Positions 40,645 through 49,175 of a stretch of 64,000 bases of DNA are shown here, piece after piece; position 1 is the first letter of the stretch, and every line of letters begins with the position of its first letter. The DNA is from Nitratireductor alexandrii (lineage in GTDB: Bacteria; Pseudomonadota; Alphaproteobacteria; Rhizobiales; Rhizobiaceae). The notes under the pieces are model-generated. The model worked only from the letters and a program-made list of their open reading frames with translations, ran no database searches and was not told where the DNA came from. The stretch covers positions 62,001-126,000 of the forward strand of contig NZ_RBVY01000002.1 in NCBI RefSeq assembly GCF_004000215.1. Direction: 5' to 3'. A program made the position numbers and the translations under genes.

Positions 40645-41655
40645 ATGAGTGCCGAAACCAAAACGCGCCCGATCGTTATCGATGGGCTGAATTGCGCCGG
40701 GGTCACCCCGGGTCAGCTCAAGCGGACGCTGGAAGGGGGCATCTCGGCGATGAACCTGACGGCGATCAGGCCGGGCGCGCATCTTCACGACGCGTTGCTG
40801 CAACTCGAAGAGGCGCGCCGCGCGATCGAGGGCATGCCCGAACTGGCGACCGTCGTCACGACCGTGGACCAGATCGTCGCCGCCCATGACAAGGGCGTGG
40901 TCGGCGTCATTCTCGGCGCGCAGAACACCTTGATGGCGGAGCCCGACGTCAAGCTGCTGGCGAGCTTTCATGCCTTGGGCATGCGCATCATCCAGCCCAC
41001 CTACAACGAGCGCAACGCATTCGGTTACGGCGCGTCCTTCACGGATATGGGCGACCGCGGCATCACCGAGGCCGGACGCATGTGGCTCGAGGCGATGGAG
41101 GAATTCGGCATTCTGGTCGACCTGTCGCATTGCGGCCACCGCACGAGCCTCGACTATCTGGCGGCGGCCAAGCGTCCGCTGGTCTTCAGCCATGCCAACG
41201 CCTATGCCGTGTGCCCCAGCCCGCGAAACAAGACCGACGAAATGATCCGCGGCGTCGCCGAGACAGGCGGCCTGATCGGCGCCGTCACCTGGGCGCCCGT
41301 CGTGCGTTGGGACCAGCGCCCGACGCTCGACGATTACCTGGATCACCTCGATCACCTGGTCAAGGTCGGCGGTATCGAGCATGTGGCGTTTGCCAGCGAC
41401 CTGCCGGAGGACATCGGCCAGACTAAGGACGCCTGGCAGAAAATGTGGGGGCCGAACGGTCTCTATCCCAACGTCACCGGTGTGCTCGGCGATTGGTATA
41501 CCTATGAGGACCGCTCGACCCAGGGCATGGAGACGATCTCCACGACGCCGCTGGTCTGGGACAAGATGCGCGCCCGCGGCTACCACGAGAGCGATATCGA
41601 GAAAGTGATGTCGGGCAACTGGCTGCGCGTTCTCGGCGACGTCTGGAAGAACTGA
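40645..41655 (+). CDS. Peptidase M19 (membrane dipeptidase) family protein with altered metal site
   Basis: A 336-aa TIM-barrel amidohydrolase of the renal-dipeptidase family. DLSHCG (159-164), SHAN (182-185) and VAFASDLPED (247-256) match the later M19 metal/substrate motifs. The N-terminal metal motif, normally DGHND, is DGLNC (13-17), and the bridging glutamate position reads GAQN (residues 91-94). I recall DGL-type members as a distinct M19 subgroup, so this is probably a divergent enzyme rather than a dead one. It starts immediately after the dppF-like stop with GAGG upstream, so it belongs to the importer operon and likely acts on the imported compound. Confidence 0.85.
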   Translation: MSAETKTRPIVIDGLNCAGVTPGQLKRTLEGGISAMNLTAIRPGAHLHDALLQLEEARRAIEGMPELATVVTTVDQIVAAHDKGVVGVILGAQNTLMAEPDVKLLASFHALGMRIIQPTYNERNAFGYGASFTDMGDRGITEAGRMWLEAMEEFGILVDLSHCGHRTSLDYLAAAKRPLVFSHANAYAVCPSPRNKTDEMIRGVAETGGLIGAVTWAPVVRWDQRPTLDDYLDHLDHLVKVGGIEHVAFASDLPEDIGQTKDAWQKMWGPNGLYPNVTGVLGDWYTYEDRSTQGMETISTTPLVWDKMRARGYHESDIEKVMSGNWLRVLGDVWKN

Positions 41656-41662
41656 CGGCGCG

Positions 41663-41708
41663 GTCGATCCCGCCCGCAAAGGCCTTGCGGTCGTTGCGGG
41701 CGGTCGAC
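41663..41708 (+). other. Hairpin between the M19 gene and hydantoinase A
   Basis: CCGCCCGCAA (41670-41679) pairs with TTGCGGGCGG (41694-41703), extended by GTCGA/TCGAC across a two-base bulge. There is no T-run, so it is an intercistronic structure rather than a clear terminator. Confidence 0.45.
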
Positions 41709-41815
41709 AATCCAGTCCGAAACATCGCCAATCGTTGGCGCAGCCGCCGCCGCGATCCCGCAAGCCGCTCGCCGGGGCGGATACGAGATCGTGACCGGCG
41801 TTTTGGGAGCGCGGT

Positions 41816-43855
41816 ATGCTCAGGATCGGCATCGACATCGGCGGCACGTTCACCGATTTCGCCGTCTGGAAGGATGACGGCGACGGCTACGCGCAGATCG
41901 AAAGCCGCAAGATTCCCACCTCGCGGCCGAATTTCGCCGAGGCGGTCAAGCGGGGTATTGACGAGATCGTCGCCGAGCTCGGCTATTCTAATCGGGCGCC
42001 CCTGACCGTGGTGCACAGCACGACCGTCAGCACCAATGCGGTGATAGAGCGCTCGCAGCCTCCGGTCGGACTGATCACCACGGAAGGGTTTCGCGACATT
42101 CTCGGCCTGGCGCGGCTGCGTCTCGACAAGCCGGTCGACCTCTTTAACCGGAGAGCCAGGCCGCTTGTCCCGCGCCAAAACGTCTTCGCCGTTGCCGGCC
42201 GCATCCTTGCGGATGGCACCGAGGACCGGCCGCTCGACGAGGACGGTCTGCGCGGGGCGTTGCGCACAATTGTCGATCGCGGCCTGGCCGGCGCCGCGAT
42301 CTGCTTTGTGAACGCCTACCGGTATCAACAACACGAGGTGAGAGCGCTGGAGATCGCGCGCGGCGAGTTTCCCCGGCTCGAGGTGATGGCCTCGCACGAG
42401 GTGTGGCCGCAACAGGCCGAATACGAACGCGCCGTGCTGACCCTGCTTAACGTCTATGTGAAGCCGCTCATGCAGGACTATCTGCACGAGATCGACGGTT
42501 TTTTGCGTTCACGCTACCCCGAGGCGCGCCTCTATCTGACCAAGTCGAACGGCGGCATCATGTCGGTCGACGAGGCGCGCAGGCTGCCGATCCACACGCT
42601 GCTTTCGGGCCCGGCCGCCGGCGTGACCGCGGCCCAGGTGCTCGCCGAGCATGTCGGTATCGATCATGTGCTTACCTTCGACATGGGCGGCACGTCGGTG
42701 GACGTGTCGCTGGTGGAGAGCGGGCGACCGACCACCACCGGGCAGGCGGAAGTCGGCGATTTTCCGCTGATGATGCCGGTGACGGCGGTCGAGGCGATGG
42801 GGGCGGGCGGCGGCTCCGTCATCGGGCTCGACGACCGCGTTTTGAAAGTCGGTCCGCGCAGCGTCGGTTCGTCGCCGGGGCCCGCCTGTTACGGTCTCGG
42901 CAGCGACGAGCCGGCACTGTCGGATGCCTATCTCCTGCTTGGCTATCTGCCCGGCGAAGGGCTTTTGGGCGGTCGTTTGGGGCTAGACCGGGACCTGGCG
43001 GTGCGGGCCCTGCAGCCGCTGTGCGAGCGGCTCGGTCTCGACAGCGTGCAGGTCGCCGAAAGCGCCGTGGCGGTCGCCACCTCCGAAATGCTTGCCAAGA
43101 TCACGCCGTTCCTGGCCAGGCTCGGCGTCAGCGCCGGCGACCTGACCATGATGATATTCGGCGGCGCCGGCGGCATCCACGGCCCTTTGCTCGCCGAGGA
43201 GGTCGGCATTCGCCGCGTCGTGGTGCCGCGCATTCCCTCCGTCTTTTGTGCCTTCGGCGGCCTCGTGTCCGACATGATGCACGACGCGGTCCGCTCCGTG
43301 CACGGTCAGCGGCTCGGCACCGACGAGCTCGTTGTCGGTTTTGCGGCCCTCGCGCAGGAGGGCAGGCGGTGGCTTGCCGCCCAAAAGGTGACGGAGCTGG
43401 CCGCGGTGCGTCACGTCTATCTGGCCGATATGCGCTACGCCGCCCAGTCTTTCACCATATCCGTCGACGTGTCCGCGCCGCAGGCCGGCGCGATGTCGAT
43501 CGCGGCCGCCGAGGCGGCGTTCCACGACCAGCATCAACGATTGTTCGATTATTGTGACCGCCAGGCTCCCGTCAGCATCGACGCGCTGCGCGTACGCACG
43601 ATCGGGCCGCGCGCGCGGCCGGCGGCGGGCATGCTTGCCGAGCGCTTTGGCGCGGCTGTCCCGGCCGGCGAGCGCGATATCCGGCTGAACGGCTCCTGGC
43701 GGCGTGTGGCGGTGTGGAATTGGCACGACCTTGGAACGGGCTGGCACTGCGACGGCCCGGCCATCGTGCAGCAGTCAATCGCCACGATCCTGGTTCCCGA
43801 CGGGTTTCGGGCGCGCGTCGACGGCCTCGGCAATCTCGAGATGGAACGACGGTAG
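41816..43855 (+). CDS. Hydantoinase/oxoprolinase family protein, subunit A
   Basis: 679 aa of the HyuA/OxoprolinaseA type. An N-terminal ASKHA nucleotide-binding fold (RIGIDIGGTFTDFAVW) is followed by VVHSTTVSTNAVIER, a second phosphate loop FDMGGTSVDVSLVE and a C-terminal SHS2-like domain. Family members open hydantoins, 5-oxoproline, acetone or acetophenone at the expense of ATP with a B subunit. GGGAG lies 6 bases before ATG 41816. It is 160 bp downstream of the M19 gene, probably in the same unit. Confidence 0.9.
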   Translation: MLRIGIDIGGTFTDFAVWKDDGDGYAQIESRKIPTSRPNFAEAVKRGIDEIVAELGYSNRAPLTVVHSTTVSTNAVIERSQPPVGLITTEGFRDILGLARLRLDKPVDLFNRRARPLVPRQNVFAVAGRILADGTEDRPLDEDGLRGALRTIVDRGLAGAAICFVNAYRYQQHEVRALEIARGEFPRLEVMASHEVWPQQAEYERAVLTLLNVYVKPLMQDYLHEIDGFLRSRYPEARLYLTKSNGGIMSVDEARRLPIHTLLSGPAAGVTAAQVLAEHVGIDHVLTFDMGGTSVDVSLVESGRPTTTGQAEVGDFPLMMPVTAVEAMGAGGGSVIGLDDRVLKVGPRSVGSSPGPACYGLGSDEPALSDAYLLLGYLPGEGLLGGRLGLDRDLAVRALQPLCERLGLDSVQVAESAVAVATSEMLAKITPFLARLGVSAGDLTMMIFGGAGGIHGPLLAEEVGIRRVVVPRIPSVFCAFGGLVSDMMHDAVRSVHGQRLGTDELVVGFAALAQEGRRWLAAQKVTELAAVRHVYLADMRYAAQSFTISVDVSAPQAGAMSIAAAEAAFHDQHQRLFDYCDRQAPVSIDALRVRTIGPRARPAAGMLAERFGAAVPAGERDIRLNGSWRRVAVWNWHDLGTGWHCDGPAIVQQSIATILVPDGFRARVDGLGNLEMERR

Positions 43856-43865
43856 GGAGCAAGCG

Positions 43866-45596
43866 ATGGATCCCGTCCAGACCGAAATCATGAAGAACCG
43901 GTTCTCCGCGATGGCCGAGGAGGCGGCCACGCTGGCCTACCGGACCGCGCATACGACCTTCGTCAAGCAGACCCAGGATTTCCAGGTCGCCGTGGCCGAT
44001 CTGGACGGGTATTTCTTTGCCTATCCGATGCAGACCGGCGTCGTGACGGGAAGCGGGCAGACGATCGCCGGCCTGCTGAAGCATTTTTGCGCCGAGCAGC
44101 TGCGGCCCGGCGACGTGCTGATCTCGAACGACCCGTTCCGCACCGACGGCGTCGTCACCCACATGATGGATATCCACATGGCGCGGCCGATCTTCGTCGA
44201 CGGCCGGCTCGCCTGTTTCGCCTGGTCTTTCATCCACGCCTCCGACATTGGCGGCGCGGTGCCCGGAAGCATCTCCCCCGATCTCTATGAGTGTTTTCAG
44301 GAGGGCTTGCGGATTCGGCCGAAAAAACTGGTCGAGGCCGGGCGGCTGAACCAGGACATCGTCGATATCCTGCATGACAATTCGCGCATCGGCGAGGCGA
44401 TCTGGGGCGATCTCGAGGCGATGATGGCGGCAATGCGCCTGCTCGACCGGCGCATCAACGAACTGTGCGAAAAGGTCGGCCGCGCCGGTTTCGAGCAGGG
44501 CGTGGCGGATGTGATGGCCTACGCGGAGATGAAGGCGCGCCGCGCGATTTCGGGGCTGACGGACGGGCAGTACAGCTTTGCCGACCGGATCGAGGGCGAC
44601 CAGAACGGCGCCGATATCGAGTTCCGCTGCAGGCTCACCATTCGCGGCGACGAGGCCGAAATCGACTATGACGGGAGCTCGCCGCAGGTGCGCGCGGCCT
44701 TCAACTTCACCACCGGAGACCGCACCCACCCGTTTCTGTGCCTCGCGCTGACCCACTATATCCACACCGTTGAGCCGGACATTCCCGTCAATGGCGGAAT
44801 CATGCGTCCCATCCGCGCCCGCGCGCCGCGCGGCAGCGTGATGAACGCCACCTTTCCCGCCGCGATGGGCAACCGCTTCGTGGCGGTGATGCGCAGCTAC
44901 GACACCTTGATGGGCTGTCTCAACCAGGCGGTGCCCGGCGGCATCGTCGCCTGCGGCGCGGGCCAGGCCGGGATCATCAGCTATGCCTGGAACCCGTCGG
45001 GCGACGGGCGGCAGCGCGTCGCCGTCGTCGAGCCGTTTTCGGGCGGCTCCGGCGGACGCGTGCGCGGCGACGGGGTGGACGCGAGCGACACCATGATCGC
45101 CGTTTTGAAAAGCGCGCCGGTCGAGCATGTCGAAAGCGAGATGCCGCTCATCCTACGCCGCCACGACCTGGTTGCCGGCAGCTTCGGTCACGGCCGGTTT
45201 CGCGGCGGCGCGTCGGTGGCGATCGAGCTCGAGAACCGGGCCCCGGACGCCGCGATCACGGTGCGCGGGCTCGACCGGTTCCGCTGCCGCCCGTGGGGCG
45301 TGGCCGGCGGCACGCCCGGTGGCAACAGCCTGGCCGAAATCGACGCGCCCGGGCAGGCAAGCCGCACGGTCGGACGCATCAAGGTGCTGCATCTGCGCGC
45401 CGGCGACGTGTTGCGCATGAGATCCTCCTCGGGCGGCGGTTTCGGCGATCCGTTCGAGCGCGAGCCCGACCGGGTGCTGCGCGACGTGCTCGACGAACTG
45501 CTGAGCCGGGAGGACGCCGAGGCGATCTACGGGGTGAAGATCGACGGCGACCGGGTCGACGGCGCCGTCACGCAGCGGCTGCGTGCGGCGCGGTAG
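43866..45596 (+). CDS. Hydantoinase B/oxoprolinase family protein, subunit B
   Basis: A 576-aa HyuB. It starts MDPVQTEIMKNRFSAMAEEA, and contains LISNDPFRTDGVVTHMMDIHMARPIF, FIHASDIGGAVPGS and the C-terminal FRGGASVAIE and SSGGGFGDPFER that mark the family. It forms the catalytic complex with subunit A, 10 bp upstream. Which ring it opens cannot be told; coupling with a peptide-type importer and an M19 homologue suggests a cyclic dipeptide, hydantoin or oxoproline-like substrate. Confidence 0.92.
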   Translation: MDPVQTEIMKNRFSAMAEEAATLAYRTAHTTFVKQTQDFQVAVADLDGYFFAYPMQTGVVTGSGQTIAGLLKHFCAEQLRPGDVLISNDPFRTDGVVTHMMDIHMARPIFVDGRLACFAWSFIHASDIGGAVPGSISPDLYECFQEGLRIRPKKLVEAGRLNQDIVDILHDNSRIGEAIWGDLEAMMAAMRLLDRRINELCEKVGRAGFEQGVADVMAYAEMKARRAISGLTDGQYSFADRIEGDQNGADIEFRCRLTIRGDEAEIDYDGSSPQVRAAFNFTTGDRTHPFLCLALTHYIHTVEPDIPVNGGIMRPIRARAPRGSVMNATFPAAMGNRFVAVMRSYDTLMGCLNQAVPGGIVACGAGQAGIISYAWNPSGDGRQRVAVVEPFSGGSGGRVRGDGVDASDTMIAVLKSAPVEHVESEMPLILRRHDLVAGSFGHGRFRGGASVAIELENRAPDAAITVRGLDRFRCRPWGVAGGTPGGNSLAEIDAPGQASRTVGRIKVLHLRAGDVLRMRSSSGGGFGDPFEREPDRVLRDVLDELLSREDAEAIYGVKIDGDRVDGAVTQRLRAAR

Positions 45597-46114
45597 CGGG
45601 CCAGGCCGAACAGCGGCGAGGTCCTCGGAAGCCGGAGCGGGATTAGGACCGGACAGCCGCAAGCGGGATCGCGCATCACAGCCCCGGAGCATCCGCGCCG
45701 AACCACCAATGTCAGGCCGGCCGCATGCAGCACGGCGCCGCGGAAGCCGGCTGAAGGGCGTGTCTTGAGGACGAGCCGTCAGCCAGTGTGATGGATGCGT
45801 ACCGTCACCCATGTCTTCGGTGCGGGCACTTGTTGTGACGCAGACGCAAACTGGACCTCAACGCATCTCTTTGACCCGGTGCGACCTGAAGCCAATAGGT
45901 ATTGGAGTATCCAGCTCTTGGCTTTTGCGATGGGAGGAATTGGGCGCTTTCCTCGCCGTGTCCGCTTCTCGAACATTATGGTGGCTTGGCCTCGCGAACT
46001 GGTGATGGAGTGGTGCGAGGCGGGCATATCGGCAAGAGAGAAAAGCCGTCCCCAAGTTGACATGTACGCCATGGCGACGTACATAATCTTTGAGCTAACA
46101 TTGAGGAGGCGACG
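45597..46114. other. Intergenic region between hyuB and the toxin-antitoxin pair
   Basis: About 520 bp, progressively less GC-rich to the right. A 125-codon open frame (45795-46172) and others exist, but none has an SD plus recognisable protein features, and the longest runs through the antitoxin start and operator. I see degraded accessory DNA and no supported gene. Confidence 0.45.
46063..46083. promoter_or_regulatory. Putative TacA operator
   Basis: TGTACG-N9-CGTACA palindrome 31 bp before the antitoxin start. Ribbon-helix-helix antitoxins of this family autorepress by binding palindromes in their own promoter, usually together with the toxin. Confidence 0.55.
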
Positions 46115-46423
46115 ATGCGCGCTTTCCATGATCACACGAAAACCATTGATGAGCGGGCGAGCGAACGGATGAATTTCCGTACCAAGCCCCATATCAAGAA
46201 GGCGATCCAGCAAGCGGCGGCGCTGAGCGGAGTGGACGATTCTGTCTTCACGATGAACGCCGCTTATAGCTCGGCGTTGGAGACGATTGCCACGCATGAG
46301 CGTACCATGCTTGATCCGGCAGATCATGCCGCGTTCTTCTTGGCACTCGACAACCCGCCGGCCCCGACTGCGAAGTTGCGGGATGCCTTTGCGCGCCATC
46401 GATCGCGTATCGCTTCCAAGTGA
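46115..46423 (+). CDS. DUF1778 (TacA-like) ribbon-helix-helix antitoxin
   Basis: 102 aa. ERMNFRTKPHIKKAIQQAAALSGVDDSVFTMNAAYSSALE is the DUF1778 fold: an N-terminal ribbon-helix-helix DNA-binding part, with a C-terminal toxin-neutralising tail containing PADHAAFFLALDNPPAP. It has SD GAGGAGG 5 bases before the ATG, and its stop overlaps the toxin GTG start (GTGA). Together the two form a type II module. Confidence 0.9.
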   Translation: MRAFHDHTKTIDERASERMNFRTKPHIKKAIQQAAALSGVDDSVFTMNAAYSSALETIATHERTMLDPADHAAFFLALDNPPAPTAKLRDAFARHRSRIASK

Positions 46424-46974
46424 CCTCGCCCGCCGATGCAGGGCTGATCATAGAGCCGTTCGATCCTAAAAAACATGATCGGGCGGCTTTTTCCTGTGGT
46501 GTTGAGCAGGTCGACAACTTCTTCAAAAAGACCGCGAACAAACTGGCCAAGGCCGGCAATCTGCGCGTCCATATCATGGTTGGCGCAGCTGGCGAGGTCA
46601 TCGGCTTCTATGCGATCAATGCCCATGCGGTCGACTATCAGGAACTGCCGAAGCCCTATGCCCGATCCCGTCCGCGCCATGGGTCGATCCCAGCCGCATA
46701 CATGTCCATGATCGGCGTTGATCAAAGATATACAGGACGTGGCTATGGAGGTGATCTGCTCGTGGATGCGTTGCAGCGCATCGCGTTCGCCGCTGAAAGC
46801 TTGGGGATCGCCGTAGTCGTGCTTGATGTTCTTGACGATGGAAATCCCGGTCTGACCGCCCGCCGCAAGAAACTCTACGAGGGCTACGGCTTTATACCCT
46901 TCAAATCCGATCCGCCCAGAATGTTCCTTCCTGTAGCAACCATTCAGGAGATACTGGGCGCATCATCTGCGTAG
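46420..46974 (+). CDS. GNAT-family toxin (TacT-like acetyltransferase)
   Basis: A 184-aa GCN5-type N-acetyltransferase. It has the TacT N-terminus (EPFDPKKHDRAAFSCGVEQVDNFFKKTA), the acetyl-CoA loop region IGVDQRYTGRGYGGDLLVDAL and the C-terminal YEGYGFIPF with the conserved Tyr. TacT enzymes block translation by acetylating charged tRNA. The GTG start overlaps the antitoxin stop, giving tight translational coupling. Confidence 0.9.
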   Translation: MTSPADAGLIIEPFDPKKHDRAAFSCGVEQVDNFFKKTANKLAKAGNLRVHIMVGAAGEVIGFYAINAHAVDYQELPKPYARSRPRHGSIPAAYMSMIGVDQRYTGRGYGGDLLVDALQRIAFAAESLGIAVVVLDVLDDGNPGLTARRKKLYEGYGFIPFKSDPPRMFLPVATIQEILGASSA

Positions 46975-47154
46975 TGGTGTCAATTCGTTGCAGGTCGGCA
47001 CTGGTCCGGATCGCGACAGACCATCGCGCTAACCAGCTACACCGCGTCTGGGGACGTCACCGTTCCTGGCTCGCCCGAGGCGCCGACGCCGACGCTCGGC
47101 GACATCATCCCGCAGTTCATCGATAGGGACGCAAAAAACGCGCGAACGGTGTGA
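46975..47154 (+). pseudogene. Open 3' remnant of an unidentified gene
   Basis: Immediately after the toxin stop, a frame stays open to TGA 47152-47154 without any start codon. It encodes GRHWSGSRQTIALTSYTASG, then VTVPGSPEAPTPTLGDIIPQ and FIDRDAKNARTV. It has protein-like rather than GC-shadow composition and reads like the C-terminus of a larger protein whose front has been lost. I do not recognise the family. Confidence 0.35.
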
Positions 47155-47507
47155 GGGCGCGGGGCGGGGCCGGTGCACGGCCATTGGCCGCAGCGCGTTC
47201 GATCAGCCAGCAAGAGCGTCTGGAGTGTATCCACGCGCCGTACTCAGAGGCGTGATCTTCCAACGAGATCCTAACACTTGTGGGGTGTGACGTTGTCTTA
47301 ACTATCTAGAATAAAAGGAAAAATGGCAGCGGAGGAGGGACGATGTCCTCTGACAGCCGCTAAGTCATTGATCTTCGAACCGGAAAATTGTGATTGTCTC
47401 ACGGTTTCGATCAATGTCCCCGCGTACAACAACGGGGACATTTCTTCAAGCCGCTGTCCTCAAATCACCAAATTTCGGGGGTCGTATGGTATGTTGCCTG
47501 TGAGGCT
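47155..47507. other. Non-coding stretch with the distal attachment repeat
   Basis: Between the gene remnant and the end of the AAA+ ATPase gene. Apart from the tRNA-like repeat at 47324-47341 I see no gene; plus-strand frames here run into the 3' part of the ATPase gene on the other strand and lack SDs. Confidence 0.45.
47324..47341. repeat. Distal copy of the tRNA-Met 3' end (putative att site)
   Basis: TGGCAGCGGAGGAGGGAC matches 17 of 18 bases of the tRNA-Met 3' terminus at 49158-49175 (TGGTAGCGGAGGAGGGAC), in the same orientation. It lies 1.8 kb away on the 3' side of the tRNA, as a displaced tRNA end left by site-specific integration would. Confidence 0.65.
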
Positions 47508-48800
47508 TCAGAAAGTCCGGAGACGCCGCTTCATTGCCGGATGGTCGACCTCCAGAACGACGCCTGCCTGCTCTGCTCGGAGCCGAACGTACCCACGGAT
47601 CATCTTCTCGGTGAACTCGTACCACCCCTGTCTGCTGCCTGTGAGGATGCTGGCGTGGGCGGGCTGCTTCAGCCTGTTGATGCGCTGGTTGAACTTGGCG
47701 CGATCCAAGGCTTCCTCGGGGCGATCCCGCATGATGCGCAGATAAGACTCGTAGATGGCAGAACTCTGCCGCTTCATCTCGTGCCCGTCCGCTGCAGCCC
47801 AGAGCACGGCTTCGTAGTCGTTGTTGTATTTCTGCGTGGCGGTTTCGTACGGCCCGCGCAGCTTCATGTCCATCGATGAAGCCGCATCCGACATGGCAAA
47901 CCCAAAAAGTTCGGGCGTGATCCGGCCACCGTTCTGCGCCTCGAACACTCTCCAGAACAGCTTTTCAGAGACGAAGTGGACATAATGCGGGAAGCCATCA
48001 CTGATGCGGGCGATCCGGATGACGGTATTCTCGTCCGTTGTGACGCCAAGCCGCTCGGCTGCCCCGTTGACGATCTCATAGCGCGCTTCCCACGGAAGCT
48101 GGCCAAGTCCCACCGTGTGGAAGTATCGATCTGCGCTCGCGTGGGCGGACATGATGGCGTCGATGCTTTCGCCGATCCCGCAGAATATGAAGTGCGCCGG
48201 AACGTGCCTGTCTGATACCTGCTTGATGAAGTTGGTGAAGAACTGCTGTTCGTCCTTGTCGGTAAGCTGATCGAACTCGTCGATCACGATGACGGGTTTC
48301 ACCGTGTAGCTCTCACACAGGAATTGGACCAACCGGACCGCTTCGTTCACCGAACCCGGTGCGCTCGCTTTGCCCTCCTGGGTCGCTTCTTTCCCGCCGA
48401 GCGTGATCCCGAGTTTCGAGAAACTCAGGCCCGCCTCTCTGATGCGTTTCTCCACGAGCGGATTGTTCGTCACCGCGCCGTCGAACATCTCCCTGATGAC
48501 GCTGCCGAACGTGCTCTTGTCGTCGCAGGCCATGATGATCGGGTCCATGTCCGTGGACAGGCTGAAGGCGGCGGTCTGGGCGAGAGATGACTTGCCGACC
48601 CCGCGCAAGCCGTGAATCAGGACGTGTCTACCTGCTTGGTATAGCGCGCGCTTTATGCCTTGAAGCTGTTCTTCTCGGCCCCTGAGAAACTCCTCCGACT
48701 GGAGCGGCTGGGAGGGCGACAAGACCTTACCCAGCATGATTCCGAAGTCGTGTTCGGATTCTGAAAGGACCGCACGCATTGTATCCAAATGACCCGTCAT
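47508..48800 (-). CDS. Orphan AAA+ ATPase (ORC/STAND-like P-loop protein)
   Basis: 430 aa. A central AAA+ core has Walker A GLRGVGKSS (residues 64-72), Walker B VIVIDEFDQ (170-178) and a following NFIKQVSDRHVPAHFIFCG sensor-type strand. The C-terminal 200 residues (FPHYVHFVSEKLFWRV, MRDRPEEALDRAKFNQRINRL) resemble the helical lid and winged-helix part of Cdc6/ORC-like ATPases. No catalytic effector domain is fused. It is flanked by tRNA-derived direct repeats and stands alone. Such ATPases are frequent cargo of small islands, possibly in phage defence or element maintenance, but no partner gene is intact here. Confidence 0.85.
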   Translation of the reverse strand: MTGHLDTMRAVLSESEHDFGIMLGKVLSPSQPLQSEEFLRGREEQLQGIKRALYQAGRHVLIHGLRGVGKSSLAQTAAFSLSTDMDPIIMACDDKSTFGSVIREMFDGAVTNNPLVEKRIREAGLSFSKLGITLGGKEATQEGKASAPGSVNEAVRLVQFLCESYTVKPVIVIDEFDQLTDKDEQQFFTNFIKQVSDRHVPAHFIFCGIGESIDAIMSAHASADRYFHTVGLGQLPWEARYEIVNGAAERLGVTTDENTVIRIARISDGFPHYVHFVSEKLFWRVFEAQNGGRITPELFGFAMSDAASSMDMKLRGPYETATQKYNNDYEAVLWAAADGHEMKRQSSAIYESYLRIMRDRPEEALDRAKFNQRINRLKQPAHASILTGSRQGWYEFTEKMIRGYVRLRAEQAGVVLEVDHPAMKRRLRTF

Positions 48801-48906
48801 GCGAGAAATCTACACTTCGCCGTCATGAACGAATAGATCTCGTCCCTCACAATCCCCGGAATACTTGTCGAACGCCAAGCTGAAATCAGCGTGGGAACAG
48901 GAACCA

Positions 48907-49098
48907 TCAAATCGCGCGTTCCCAGAGCGTGACCTCATTGCCCGTTAGGTCGAATAGCTTATAGACGATACAATCAACTTTGAGCTCGGCGCTGACGGTC
49001 TCAACAACAACCTCAAGAGAGCCAAGACGCCTCGGATTGGAGTCTCCCGTCGCGTCCAAGCGCACGCCCGTGTTAACCAAAACGGCACCGAGCGCCGT
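48907..49098 (-). pseudogene. C-terminal remnant, possibly of an Eco57I/type IIG-like methylase
   Basis: An open frame of 63 codons plus stop. It ends AELKVDCIVYKLFDLTGNEV and TLWERAI. The pattern D-x-x-V-Y-x-L-(F/Y)-x-L-T-x-x-E is the usual C-terminal tail of large restriction-modification methylases. The upstream part is gone (a TGA at 49101-49099 and then the tRNA region). It is likely the stump of an R-M gene deleted from the integrated element. The family call is from memory of that tail only. Confidence 0.4.
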
Positions 49099-49157
49099 TC
49101 ACGCCGGCTGTCGATTAAAAATGCTAGACTTATCTATCTGAAATCATTGATGATTTT

Positions 49158-49175
49158 TGGTAGCGGAGGAGGGAC
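49158..49175. repeat. tRNA-proximal copy of the att repeat (tRNA-Met 3' end)
   Basis: The 3' 18 bases of the tRNA-Met gene, including CCA. Together with 47324-47341 it brackets 1.8 kb containing the AAA+ ATPase and the methylase stump. No integrase gene remains between the repeats. Confidence 0.65.

Noticed and set aside
45795-46172. 125-codon frame upstream of and overlapping the TacA-like antitoxin
   Set aside because: No SD, runs through the palindrome and antitoxin start in another frame, and no recognisable motif.
47323-47745. 140-codon plus-strand frame over the att repeat and ATPase 3' end
   Set aside because: More than half is antisense to the AAA+ gene; composition unlike a protein.
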